Source: Pyrus communis
Lineage: Eukaryota; Streptophyta; Magnoliopsida; Rosales; Rosaceae
Length of the DNA: 64,000 bases
Direction: 5' to 3'
NCBI RefSeq assembly: GCF_963583255.1
Contig: NC_084808.1
Location: 8,083,501 to 8,147,500, forward strand
This document shows, in pieces, positions 1 to 10,600 of the stretch. The notes beneath the pieces were generated by a model that was given only the letters and a program-made list of their open reading frames with translations, ran no database searches and was not told where the DNA came from. Every line of letters starts with the position of its first letter. Within the stretch, counting starts at the first letter, position 1. Both the position numbers and the translations under genes were made by a program.

Positions 1-249
1 ATTTGAATTTCTACACCAATGGATAAATAAATGAAGCTGGTTCCACACCAATCATTCTCCACTGTTATTTCCCTTTCTTCCCAGAAACAATCTTTAAATG
101 GAAAGGTTCAGGCGCGAATAATAGAAACCATCAACTTCTACAATCCAAAAATTTTCCCATTGTATATGGACAAAATCAAGTGGAGTCGTCATGTACACAT
201 TAACAGAGATAGATAATCGTGATAATATGCGCTTTTAAGAGAAATGTAC

Positions 250-3200
250 CTTCTGCGGCCACTGTGCACTGTTGTTCCAAACAGACAACACATGGATCTT
301 GGCACGTAGATAAAGAATCATTGTTCCTCCATCCACATTCTCTGGTAATGGCAGCAAAACAAGAGAATAATGATAAGAAGACAAGTTTATAAGAAATCCA
401 CACATTTTATTATGTCAAGATAGAAGTATTTTCTGCTTCAACCACATCAATGCTTTTCATTTGCATAATCAGGTATTAGCACTGAATTTATAAAGGAGGT
501 TGGTAAAGCAAAGTAAGAGCAGAAAAACGCCTCCTTTTATAGAAAATAAAATAAAAAAGAGATGTTATTTGACTGAAATATAAAAATTTCGGTTGCAACC
601 CAAAATTGAAAATACTGCAGATGTTAAATTTCAAGCATTTGTAATTGAAAAGTTATGCATGAGAAGTTAAGAAAAAATCTAGACATGCAAAAACGACAGG
701 TTCATGCAGCACAAAAGTTAACTTGATTTGATATCTCATTTTGTTTACCAGGTCGTAGTTCACAAAATTTCTGTCGATTTGAATTGTGGGATGCAGTACC
801 ATTTGTTGACTTGTGACGTGCTTCATCAATCCATACAAGAACGTCTCCTCTAGTTTTATTGTATTTTATTTTTATGATTTAATCTTTGGGAGGAAGAGAG
901 AGGTGATAAGGTAGATTGAACACATCCACGTGATTTAGTTTTCCATTCTTTGCAAGATTTCTTTTATCTATATTTAACAAGATTTCTTGACTTTCGACAA
1001 AAAAAGAAAAAAAAAAAAAAAAAAAAAAAAACAAGAAGATTTCTTGAATGGAGCAAATCAGAATCACAACTAATTTGGAATGCAACCACTTCTGATGTAA
1101 CAAAAAATTGGGTGGTAAAAAACTTAGTCAACATATCTAACAAAATATACTCACCTAGCAATCTTCATAATGCTCATAAGGGGAAGAGATAGGTATGGTG
1201 AAGGAATAATCTGCGACTGGCCTTCTTGCTCGGAGGTAAGGTTTTCCTCAAGCCAGTCTCTATGCCATGACCGAGCTACCATCAAGGGAGTCCATCTTTA
1301 AACAAACAAAAACACAAAGTTGAAAACTTCAAAGGTTTCTATTGAATTCATGGCAAATGAAAAAATAAAATAAAAAATTAAGGCATGCTGAAACAACTGA
1401 TATCACTTCAAGTAAGTTTCATGGTAGTAAGACCCAAATTTTGCAGTCCCATGGATGAATTTTTAAAACTGTGCATCTGTAACTAATGACTTCATAGTCT
1501 ACATTTACATGTTCAATGGTACTTAATCAGAGTTACATAATCAAAGCACTTCATCACTCAGAGACAAAATGTGTGAAATTATAGGGAACACTGCAGCAAT
1601 TGCACTTAAAAGCAACAGAGCAAATAGCCCTTTGGCTAAATGACACCGCTTGTCACCTTAAGTACAAGTGAACAATGGTGCTGACCTAATCCCAGGCTTA
1701 CAGTGAAATTGATCACAGATAACTCCAACAGGTTTCTGATGGTGGTTATCGAAATTCAAACAGATAACCATATAATGTCAGAATTATATATAGTTAACTT
1801 ATTGCTCAAAGGCGCAGACTGGCATCTCCGGTGACAAATGAATTTGACACCACACCAAGGAAAAATAAATGAGTTTGGTAATTGGGCATGATCTAAAGTT
1901 CAAACCCAACAGTCACACTTGCATCCATGTAACACAGGTCAATGTACTAACAAGATAAAATGCCAAACTTCGAAACAAATCAAAAGTGACAGGCACTGGA
2001 TGCATACCCATTGGCATTTTCAGCATTCAGACTGGATCCCCTGGAAATCAAAATCTGAACGGCAACACATATTTTAGTGATAGCAAAACATAAATGTCAG
2101 TATGAACTGTAACAAAATTAACGTATATTATTGTGTAGATTTAAGAACATACTTGGCAACATTGCGCATTTCCTCCGCATGCAGCATAATGCAGGGCTGT
2201 GCTTCCAGCACCTGCAAAGTGATCAGTTACAAAATATGGTTTAGGAAATACATTTGAATGACTGGACCTGGAAAATCATGTTGGCATGACAGGAACAATT
2301 AAACATTAATGTTTAAAGAAGATAATCAACAACATTAATTAGAAGTTAAGCAAACTATTACGAAATTGAATAGATATGATTGGGCTATAGCTTTCTAAGC
2401 AATAGCAGAAAAGGAAATGCACCAACTAAAGTCACCTGAAGATTTGGAATATACTTTATATGCACGATCTAGTTCCAAAATTACAATACAACTCAGTAGA
2501 TTTCCTAAGGCAAGTGGATAAATAATGGATTAAGTTACCTATTAGATCAATTGTAGCTCCGTCTTGCACAGTCACCTTAGAAACAGAAGCCCCTAAATCC
2601 AAAAGTAGTTGTATGCTTTCAATGTGACCGTTCAGTGCTGCCATATGCAGCGCAGTGATTCCTCCATCAGCGGGCCTATTAATTATCTGGAACAAAACCC
2701 TGGTGCACACGATTGGAACAGGAATCAGTAAAGTATATAGGGCAAGAAAAAAAGAGGGTGCAAAATAAACTTGGAAGTGGAAGTACTCATGATTAAACTC
2801 TGTGATTGATTCTTCATTGCTAGCAGCATTCCTTAACGTAGTCCAAAAATCTGCAGTGCTGGGAATGTAATCAGCCAGGAGGAGTCGGATGCATTGAGAA
2901 TGACCATTCAAAGCGGCAAGGTGGAGTGCAGTACCGCCATTCAGATAATCTGCTCTGTGAATCTGAAATCCAGTTTTCCAAAATTTGTTATATTTCTTAA
3001 GAACATTGGAAAACTGTCTTTGAAGAAAAGAATCTTACTGTGGCCTTAGAAAGAATCAAAGTCTGAACAACCTCCCAGTGACCATGTTGGCAAGCTTGCA
3101 TCAAAGCAGTCTGTTCACCAAGATACAGATCGCAATTTCAACCTTTTGATAGACGTAAATTGACTTTCAAATCCATCAAGTGACAGACTACGGCAAATGC

Positions 3201-3579
3201 TAAACTTCTAATGTCACAATTTGAGATAATTTTACCTGACCGCGATAATTCCTCAGATTGATATCAACTCCAGACTCAAGCAATAGAGAGACTATCTAAA
3301 CACATTGAAAAAATACAATCACAATCCTATCTGATAAGCAAAAATTTAAACTTTAACGAGATCAAAATCTCATTAGATTTATACCTCATGGTGGCCCTGA
3401 GCTGCAGAATAATGGAGAGGGGAATTGCGTACACCGAAAGTGGAGTACCTTGCCAGGCGAGGGTTACATTCTAGCAAGGCCTTGGCTTCCTGAACATCGC
3501 CATCTCTTGCTGCTGAAACTAACCGCTCCCCGGATGCTGAACATCCAAATGAATTTCCCATAACGCTTAGAAATTTCAT
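250..3579 (-). CDS. XBAT32: XBAT32-like ankyrin-repeat RING E3 ubiquitin ligase, 3' part outside window
   Basis: Nine coding exons can be joined on the minus strand with phase kept: 3385-3579, 3236-3295, 3039-3110, 2771-2962, 2539-2686, 2153-2211, 2008-2054, 1155-1295 and 250-341, giving 335 codons plus one base. All introns are GT-AG. The start is the ATG at 3579, giving the family N-terminus [20 protein letters not shown]; a longer frame upstream has only a TTG. Ankyrin repeats follow (e.g. [80 protein letters not shown]). The last exon opens the RING finger ([13 protein letters not shown]) and stops at a donor after GAAG; the remaining RING and C-terminal exons lie before base 1. In Arabidopsis XBAT32 ubiquitinates ACC synthases (ACS4, ACS7), limiting ethylene production and promoting lateral roots; that role here is inferred from family membership. 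The exon 4 donor (GTTTAT) is weak. No disabling mutation was seen. Confidence 0.93.
999..1031. repeat. Poly(A) tract in last visible XBAT32 intron
   Basis: A run of A with a single G at 1006 lies between the exons at 1155-1295 and 250-341. On the gene's strand it is a poly(T) tract deep in the intron. It makes several long meaningless Lys/Phe frames. Confidence 0.9.
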
Positions 3580-4633
3580 GTCCCTCAAAATATCGCAAAC
3601 CCAACAACTGGGGGATATACAATGACTAGTAGTACATAGTCAATCCTTATTTTCCTCAAACGTAGGACATTAGATCCTTAATCCATCCAAATAAACAACA
3701 CACAAAATATAGACAGAACATGAAAAAGAAGCTATCTTGTCAAACGGGACACAACCACCCTCCCAACAACAGTTTCTCAAAAGGCAAATTGGTTGTAACG
3801 GTCAGAATCCCACTATTTGGTTCCTAGTGAGTCACTAATCGAAGAACAAATGCAAAAATATATGATTAGGACGTTATTGTCTGCAGATTAGTCAAACATT
3901 TCGACAACTTCGAGAAAACCAACAAAAGACAGACAGGAACGTTAAAACCTTAACGAACAAAATCCTATTTCGTCCCACACATTGTCTCCTCCACAGAATC
4001 AATGCCTCTCAAACCCATTCAATCTTCCCTTCAAAAGAAACAAAAATTTTCAATTTCCCCTCAAATCAAATTTTTTTTTCCTTCCAGATAATCAAAATCT
4101 TCAAAACCCAGATGGAAAATCTCCTTCTGGGTTTTAAAGGAAGCTGATCAAAGATTGATGTAATGAATGAAATGAAGATTAATATCAAATGGGAAATATT
4201 TTTAAAAAATAAATAGAAAAATGAAGATGGAATTAAAAAAGAAAAAGATATAAAAAGGAATAGCAGTGGGTGATTTATTAGGAGCTCATCCCTCCTGAAG
4301 CCTCAACCAACAATAGCCTGCAAGAAAGGCGTGTCTCCAACTCTCCATGAACATGATTGGATATTATTAGCCAGTCAACTTGGTAGTTGGTTTCGTCCTT
4401 TCTCTCTCGTCCTTCCCTCCGTCTGCCTTTTTTTACTTCAACCTGGGACAAATTAATATCTGTCCACGCAGGTCACCTGACCCAAGGCTAATCATCCTCA
4501 CGGTATTTTGATTCACATATTTTTTCACTACCACAAACATATTAGCTTTTATTATTATTATTATTATTATTATTTTTCAATGCTTTTTTGTTGTTGAATA
4601 ATAGAGTCTCGTATTGGAGAAATACAAAAATAA
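3580..4633 (-). promoter_or_regulatory. 5' UTR and presumed promoter region of the XBAT32-like gene
   Basis: No gene is visible here. Read on the minus strand, the part next to the ATG has a pyrimidine tract ending CCCCCAG at about 3612, which could be the acceptor of a 5'-UTR intron. A TATA-like stretch (TTTTTATATC) reads leftward from about 4256, and a CT-rich block lies at about 4395-4440. None of these is confirmed; the interval is assigned to the gene by position only. An (ATT)n microsatellite lies at 4551-4576. Confidence 0.35.
4551..4576. repeat. (ATT)n microsatellite
   Basis: About eight uninterrupted ATT units upstream of the XBAT32-like gene. Confidence 0.9.
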
Positions 4634-4851
4634 GGTTTAATTGTAGTAATGATCTTTTGACTTTACTTTTAGTTTAATTTTAATCCATAACTTTCATATT
4701 AGTTTTTTTAGCCCTCGAATTTAATGTGTTGTACCGTTTATTTTTTTAGCCCTCAAACTTAAATTTAAGTTCGAGGACTAAAGAAACTAATATGAAAGTT
4801 CAGGGAATAAAATTAAACTAGGTTAAATTCAGAGACCATTGATACAACTAA
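4634..4851. mobile_element. Fold-back MITE-like element with long imperfect inverted repeats
   Basis: The left arm (about 4634-4726) and right arm (about 4768-4851) are reverse complements over about 85 bp with few mismatches. Both carry AGTTTAATTTTA, AACTTTCATATTAGTTT and CCTCGAA in the same relative order. There is no coding capacity. The structure is that of a fold-back MITE. The ends are approximate and no clear TSD was found, so the superfamily is not assigned. Confidence 0.75.
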
Positions 4852-5396
4852 GTCAAAAATTAATATACTTATATATAGCAGTTCTACTAGTAATATCACC
4901 GATGTCTTTTATAATAAAATGTAACAACTATTAATAGGTTGTTAAGTTAAGACAATATTGATGATGTTGACAATGAACCATGTGTGGATGCAAATTTTCG
5001 CCTTCCTTTGATTGAAGAATATGTACCTGCAAAATAATAACACCTAAGATTTAGGCCCAAAGCCTCACGCGCCCACGATGAATTTGGGGGGAGGGGGGCT
5101 TTGGCCGAAGAATCTCCGATGCCAAAGTTAAAAGTATGAGAATAATGTATTTGAGTGTTTGTGGGTAGCAAAAAGCCTCTTTAGGGGGTAGCTCAAACTT
5201 ATTGAAATTTGGAGATAAAGGGTATATTTATAGGAGAGATGGACGAGATGGTTCGGCCCTCTAGGGTTTAGGGGTGGCCGGCCCTATGTGGTATTCTAGG
5301 TGAGAATATTCCAAGATATTTGTGTAAAGAAATATCTTTGAGTAATTAGGTACATTTCCTAAATAAATGGAATTAGGATAGCTTACTTGAAAGAGG
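4852..5396. other. Intergenic DNA left of the Tekay element
   Basis: No credible gene. GC rises around 5060-5110 (a short G-run) and 5230-5290. Removing the Tekay element and one TSD copy joins this tract directly to 14779 onward, so both are the pre-insertion locus. It may be part of an old degenerate Gypsy LTR related to the RNase H remnant at 15.1-17.6 kb, but I could not prove this. Confidence 0.4.
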
Positions 5397-5401
5397 TCTT
5401 C
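5397..5401. repeat. TSD of the Tekay element, left copy (TCTTC)
   Basis: The five bases before the left LTR match 14774-14778 exactly, as expected for Gypsy integration. Confidence 0.95.
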
Positions 5402-7610
5402 TGTGACATCCCGTCCCGGGATTATTAAACGCACGCGTGAAATTACCTTTTTGCCCTTAGGTTGTTTTGTCACGTTGTGGGTTGTTTTGTGTGGTGTGGC
5501 ATGTGTTGGACCACACACACACACACTCACACACACAGACACTCTTCCCCTCCCTCTGTCTCTCTCCCCCGTGCCTCTCTCTTCCTTCCCGTTATCACCA
5601 TACGTACGGACAAACACCAAAACCACCCAAACCATCACGGATCGAGGAAACTAAGGACACCATTCGACTCGTGAGGTCGAGGCGAGCACGACCATAGCAT
5701 TTTCAGGTAAGAACTTCGACGTTTTCACGTCGATATCGCGAGGTCCGTTTTGAGCACTGTTCATGCAACATTAATTTACTTAGTTTTTGGACATTTGAAG
5801 CTTGTAGGTGTGTTGGTGAGGTCCTAAGGAGCGTCGGAGTAGCTCGTTGGACGAATTTGGACGTCGGGAAGGCCTAGTTCGAAGTTGGCCGGTTTTTGAG
5901 TTTTGAGACAGGTATGATCGCGTAACTTTTAGCCTTTAAAAGTGGTCCAACGTGATTCTACTAGTTTAGGGCTTTCTTTTGGTCCAAGAATCATAGAAAA
6001 CGGTCGAGAAACGAAGGAGAATAGTTAGTTTAAAGTTTTTCCCAGTTTCCGGCGACCGGAGTCCGGCGAGGGTAGGCCGGAGAAGAAAGGGGAATATTCC
6101 GTCAAGTTTGACGGAATATTCCTAACGGCAGTGACGGTATCCGGTTAGATTTGACGGAATATTCCGTCAGTTTAACGGAATATTCCTGACGGCGTCTGTT
6201 GACACCGTCAGTGTGCCTGGCACGTGGCCGCGCGTGGGGGCGCGTGGGTCCGTGCCTGTGCTGGCGCGTGGGGGCGCGTGCGGGGTCCAAAAATTATTTT
6301 AAAAATATGGTTGTGATCCTGAGGTTGTGTAGAGCACGTTGGTATATTCATTTGTCCATTTTGAGTAATGTATGAGAAGTTATTACGAGAAACGGGTTAT
6401 GTGCTTTAAAGTTAACGTTTTTATAGTTGTTTCGCATTTAGGTGACACGTACCCAGAGGACGAGCGTGCACACGCGAGACAGGGGGGCTACGACCCTTCT
6501 ACATACCAGTGAGTGGGCTTTTGTTTTCCGTATATACCTATATACATTTATATTCCCAGAAATTGATTTAAAAAGGGTTATTTGCCTTATGCCATGCATG
6601 TTATTATTAACGTTTATGCATCATCACATTCATTAGTAGTGGCATGCATATACATATTTATATGTGGGTGCTGTGGAGGCATAGGTAAGTGCCAGGTAAG
6701 CGTTATTTAACGATTGCATTAAATAGTGGATAGAGATGCTTAGAGAGCTCATAACCTGTACCCCCGGTGTTAGTGCTCCCGCCCTGAGCAGGGCACAGGC
6801 CTTCACGTGATGTTCACCTCCCGCACCTTAGGCTCAGCTTGGATCCAGGCTAGGTGCACAGGCCTGTCGTACAGACCACATTAGGTGGTTCCGACTTGTA
6901 GGTGACCCGCGATTATTCGCCCAGGCTTCACGTGATCGTAGCACTTATTTACACCCAGTCCTGTCGTACAGACCACTTTAGGTGGTTCCGACTCGTGGGC
7001 AGGTTTAGATATTGAGATTGAGATTTGAGCTTTAGATGTAGCCGTACAGGTCACGTAGGTGACTCCGGCTGCCTGATTACATGATATTGATTATGATTAT
7101 ACCTGGGCACTTGCATATCACTTTGAGATTTGGCATGGCATATCTTGAGCATGATTGGTATACCCTTGAGCATGTTTTGCATGTTTACACATACGTACAT
7201 ATGTTTATTTTCTGGGAGGTATACAGGTTTTACGGCGAGGGGTTAGAAAGTATTTTATGAAATGGTTTTCAAAGAGCTTTGTTTTTGCCCACTCACGTTT
7301 TTGTTTTGCGCCCCTCCAGGTTCTAGTTGCTTAGCCGTTGCGGTGGTTTCCCTTGAGAGCTTTTCGGCGTTCTGACAGACACTCCCCTTTGTAGGGTCGC
7401 CTTCGGGCGTACTACTGTTGTTGTTTTAATTGGACTGCTATAGACCTGCTCTGAATTTGTATCGCACTAACTAGCACTCATTCTAGTACTTGTATGCTAG
7501 TTTTTAATTATTCGTACTTTCATATTACTACTTTAGCTTCCGCACGTGCACATGGCTACGTCACCTTTGTGTGACGGCCAGCACGCTCCGATCTCGATCG
7601 GGGTGTGTCA
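5402..7610 (+). repeat. Left (5') LTR of the Tekay element
   Basis: Starts TGTGACATCCCGTCCCGGG and ends GGGGTGTGTCA. It contains a CA-rich microsatellite (about 5511-5548), a cluster of GGAATATTCC palindromes (6090-6190), a GC-rich repeat CGCGTGGGGGCGCGTG (about 6230-6280), and two near-identical units around CTGTCGTACAGACCAC (about 6864 and 6960). It should hold the promoter and polyadenylation site, but I could not place a transcription start. Confidence 0.95.
6091..6190. promoter_or_regulatory. Palindrome cluster in Tekay LTR
   Basis: GGAATATTCC occurs four times within about 100 bp, twice inside or next to the perfect 16-bp palindrome GACGGAATATTCCGTC (about 6152-6167), with half-sites elsewhere. 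The same cluster is at 13254-13353 in the right LTR. Possible roles are a transcription-factor site or a hairpin; that is inference. Confidence 0.6.
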
Positions 7611-7613
7611 GTT

Positions 7614-7625
7614 TGGTATCAGAGC
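7614..7625 (+). other. Primer-binding site (initiator tRNA-Met type)
   Basis: TGGTATCAGAGC lies three bases after the left LTR. It is complementary to the 3' end of plant initiator tRNA-Met, the usual primer of chromoviruses. Confidence 0.93.
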
Positions 7626-7689
7626 CTAGGTTTGGCAGTCCTGTGTCCTTGTGAGTATTCTAATAATTTTGGTGTCTTTTGTCAGAACT

Positions 7690-10600
7690 ATGCCGCCTCG
7701 TCGGGAACCCCGTCGCTCTTCTGAGCCTATGTTCCCCGATATTACTCAGTTGGGGGAAGCTTTTGCTACAGCCCTTCAGGCAGTGATGCGCCCTCCCCAG
7801 AGGACTCCTCTGGAGACCATGTACAATCTGAAGTTGGATAAGTTTAAGGGCAGTGAGGGACCCGAGAGTGCAGAGCGCTGGCTAGAACACATTGAGAAGA
7901 CTTTCCGGGTGCTACATAATCAGGGGAACTTGCCTATGGAGAGGTGGGTCGAGACGACCGCTTGGTTTCTAGATACGGAGTCGGCAGCTTGGTGGGAGCA
8001 GGAGCTCCGTAGGTTGACTCCGGATCAGAGGATTGATTGGAACGTGTTTACGGGGTTGTTTAGGAGAAGATATGTACCCCCTGAGTACATTGACCGCAAG
8101 AAGCAGGAGTTTTCCGAACTGAAACAGCGGAAGATGTCAGCGAACGAGTACTACCGTAAGTTTACGGACTTGTCCCGTTATCACCCTGATGTCGCTGGTA
8201 ATCCGGCGGAGATGCTCCGTCTTTTCCGTCTGGGCACAAGGAAGAAGTGGCGTTCTATGGCGTCTACGGTCCACAGCGAGACTTATCGGGACTTCTATGA
8301 GATACTGTTGAGGATCGAGGATTCTGAGAATATGTCGAGCGATACGGATGAAGAGAAGGACGGCAACCAGAAGAAAGATGACAAAGGCAAAGGTCAGGCA
8401 TCGCTCGGGCCCCGACAGACTCAGAACTTCAAGAGAGGTGGAGCTAGTTCTAGTTCTTCGAGTGGTGGCTTCAGTGCCACTGGGCAGGGTCGTGGAGGTA
8501 GATTTTCTGGTGGCGCTAGAGGCCAGAGGCAGGGCGATGGTGGGCGAGGCAGAGCCCCTATTTGCCGCAGGTGTAACAACCGACATTTCGGTGAGTGTAG
8601 ACGTGGTAGCAACGGTTGTTTCACATGTGGACAGGTGGGACATAGAGCGGCAAATTGTCCCCAGGGTCAGCAGCAGCAGAAACCACAGCAGACCTTTATG
8701 CCACCGCCTGCACCACTCCAGCAGATCCAGGGTCCTAGTAGTTACGGCCAGACGGGTCGAGGTGGTGCTTACCACTATCAGGGTGATGCTGTCCCTTATG
8801 CTCCGGGGCAGTATCAGTACCCTCAGGATCCCTATTCCCAGGGTGGCTATCCCCAGTATTCAGGCGGCTATATGCCGTATCCTCCAGCCCCAGCGGGTGG
8901 TTCACAGTGGTATCAGGGAGGACAGTATCAGCAGGGGGAGATTGCCACTAGCAGTGCAGGATCTTCGAGACAGTCAGGCCAGCCCAGTCAGGGGCGTGGT
9001 GCTCAGGGACGCGGTGTTCAGGCGAGCCGAGGCCGCGGTGGGCGTCAGCAGGGACAGGGGCGTCTTCACAATATTTCTCTGCAGGACGCTCAGAACAACC
9101 CAGACTTGATTATGGGTACGTTGAACATTCTTGGTTGTTTTGCTAGAGTCTTAATTGATTGTGGAGCTACACATTCCGTAATTTCTCATACATTTGCTCA
9201 AGCGGCGCAACCTCGCCCCACACCTCTAGGGTACGATTTAGAGTTCGCTATGCCTAGAGGAGAGAGATGTGTTGTAGATTGTGTTTACCCAGGGTGTCCA
9301 GTGATCGTAGAGGGTGTTGCCTTGTCAGCTGATCTTATCCCGTTAGATATTGTGGATTTTGATGTGATTCTGGGCACGGATTGGTTACACTTCTATCGTG
9401 CCAACATTGACTGTTACGGGAAAGTAGTTACGTTTCACCGACCTGGACTACCTGAGGTTACTTTTGTAGGTGAGCAAAGTGGGGTGAGACACGGCATTAT
9501 TTCGGCGCTGCGAGCGAAAAAGTTGTTGTCTAAAGGTTGCCAGGGGTACCTAGCACATGTGGTGTTGGATGAGGCCGCTCCTAGTAGAGTTGAGGATGTG
9601 AGAGTGGTCAGACACTTTCCTGACGTTTTTCCGGAGGATTTACCTGGTCTACCCCCAGATCGAGACGTAGAGTTCACCATTGAGTTACTTCCAGGTACTA
9701 ATCCTATTTCTCTAACTCCATATCGTATGGCTCCCGCGGAGTTAAGGGAATTGAAAGTTCAGCTGCAGGAGTTAGTGGATAAGGGATTTATTCAGCCTAG
9801 TACTTCGCCTTGGGGTGCTCCAGTTCTGTTTGTGAGGAAGAAGGATGGAACTTTGAGACTGTGCATCGACTACAGGCAACTCAATGGGGTGACGATTAAA
9901 AACCGTTATCCATTGCCTCGTATCGATGATTTGTTTGATCAGCTGAGAGGTGCTTGCGTGTTCTCTAAGATAGACTTGAGGTCTGGTTACTATCAGCTGA
10001 AGATCAGTAGGGATGATGTCCCTAAGACGGCGTTCAGGACTCGTTACGGTCATTACGAGTTTCTGGTTATGCCATTTGGATTGACGAATGCACCAGCCGC
10101 CTTTATGGATTTGATGAACCGAGTATTCCAGCCTTACTTGGATAGATTCGTCATTGTCTTCATTGACGATATTCTGGTGTATTCTAAGTCGAAAGCGGAG
10201 CATGTTCGACATCTTACTTTGGTGTTGAAAAGGTTGAGGGAACACCAGTTATATGCTAAGTTTAGCAAGTGCCAGTTCTGGTTAGACCAAGTTGCGTTCT
10301 TGGGACACGTCATTTCTGCTCAGGGTATTTTGGTTGACCCTCAGAAGGTTGCAGCGGTAGAGAGTTGGGAGCAACCGCGAACCGTCACCGAAGTGAGAAG
10401 TTTCCTTGGTTTGGCAGGGTATTATCGGAGGTTCGTTAAGGATTTTTCGGTGATTGCCTTGCCGTTGACGAGGTTAACGAGGAAGGATGTCAAATTTGAG
10501 TGGGATGATAGGTGCGAACGGAGTTTCCAACAGTTGAAGCATTGTCTCACTCATGCACCTGTTTTGGCACTCCCAGACGATAGTGGTGATTTTGAGGTTT

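Noticed and set aside
5403..5697. Short frames with Thr-His repeats in both Tekay LTRs
   Set aside because: They translate the CA microsatellite of the LTR and are identical in both LTRs only because the LTRs are near-identical.
7614..7630. tRNA gene near TGGTATCAGAGC
   Set aside because: This is a primer-binding site complementary to a tRNA 3' end, with no cloverleaf around it.
8137..9109. Long frames of 212 and 253 codons, one antisense and one in another sense frame over Gag
   Set aside because: They overlap the intact gag-pol frame, are biased in composition and match no family I know; codon shadows of the Gly/Gln-rich Gag tract.
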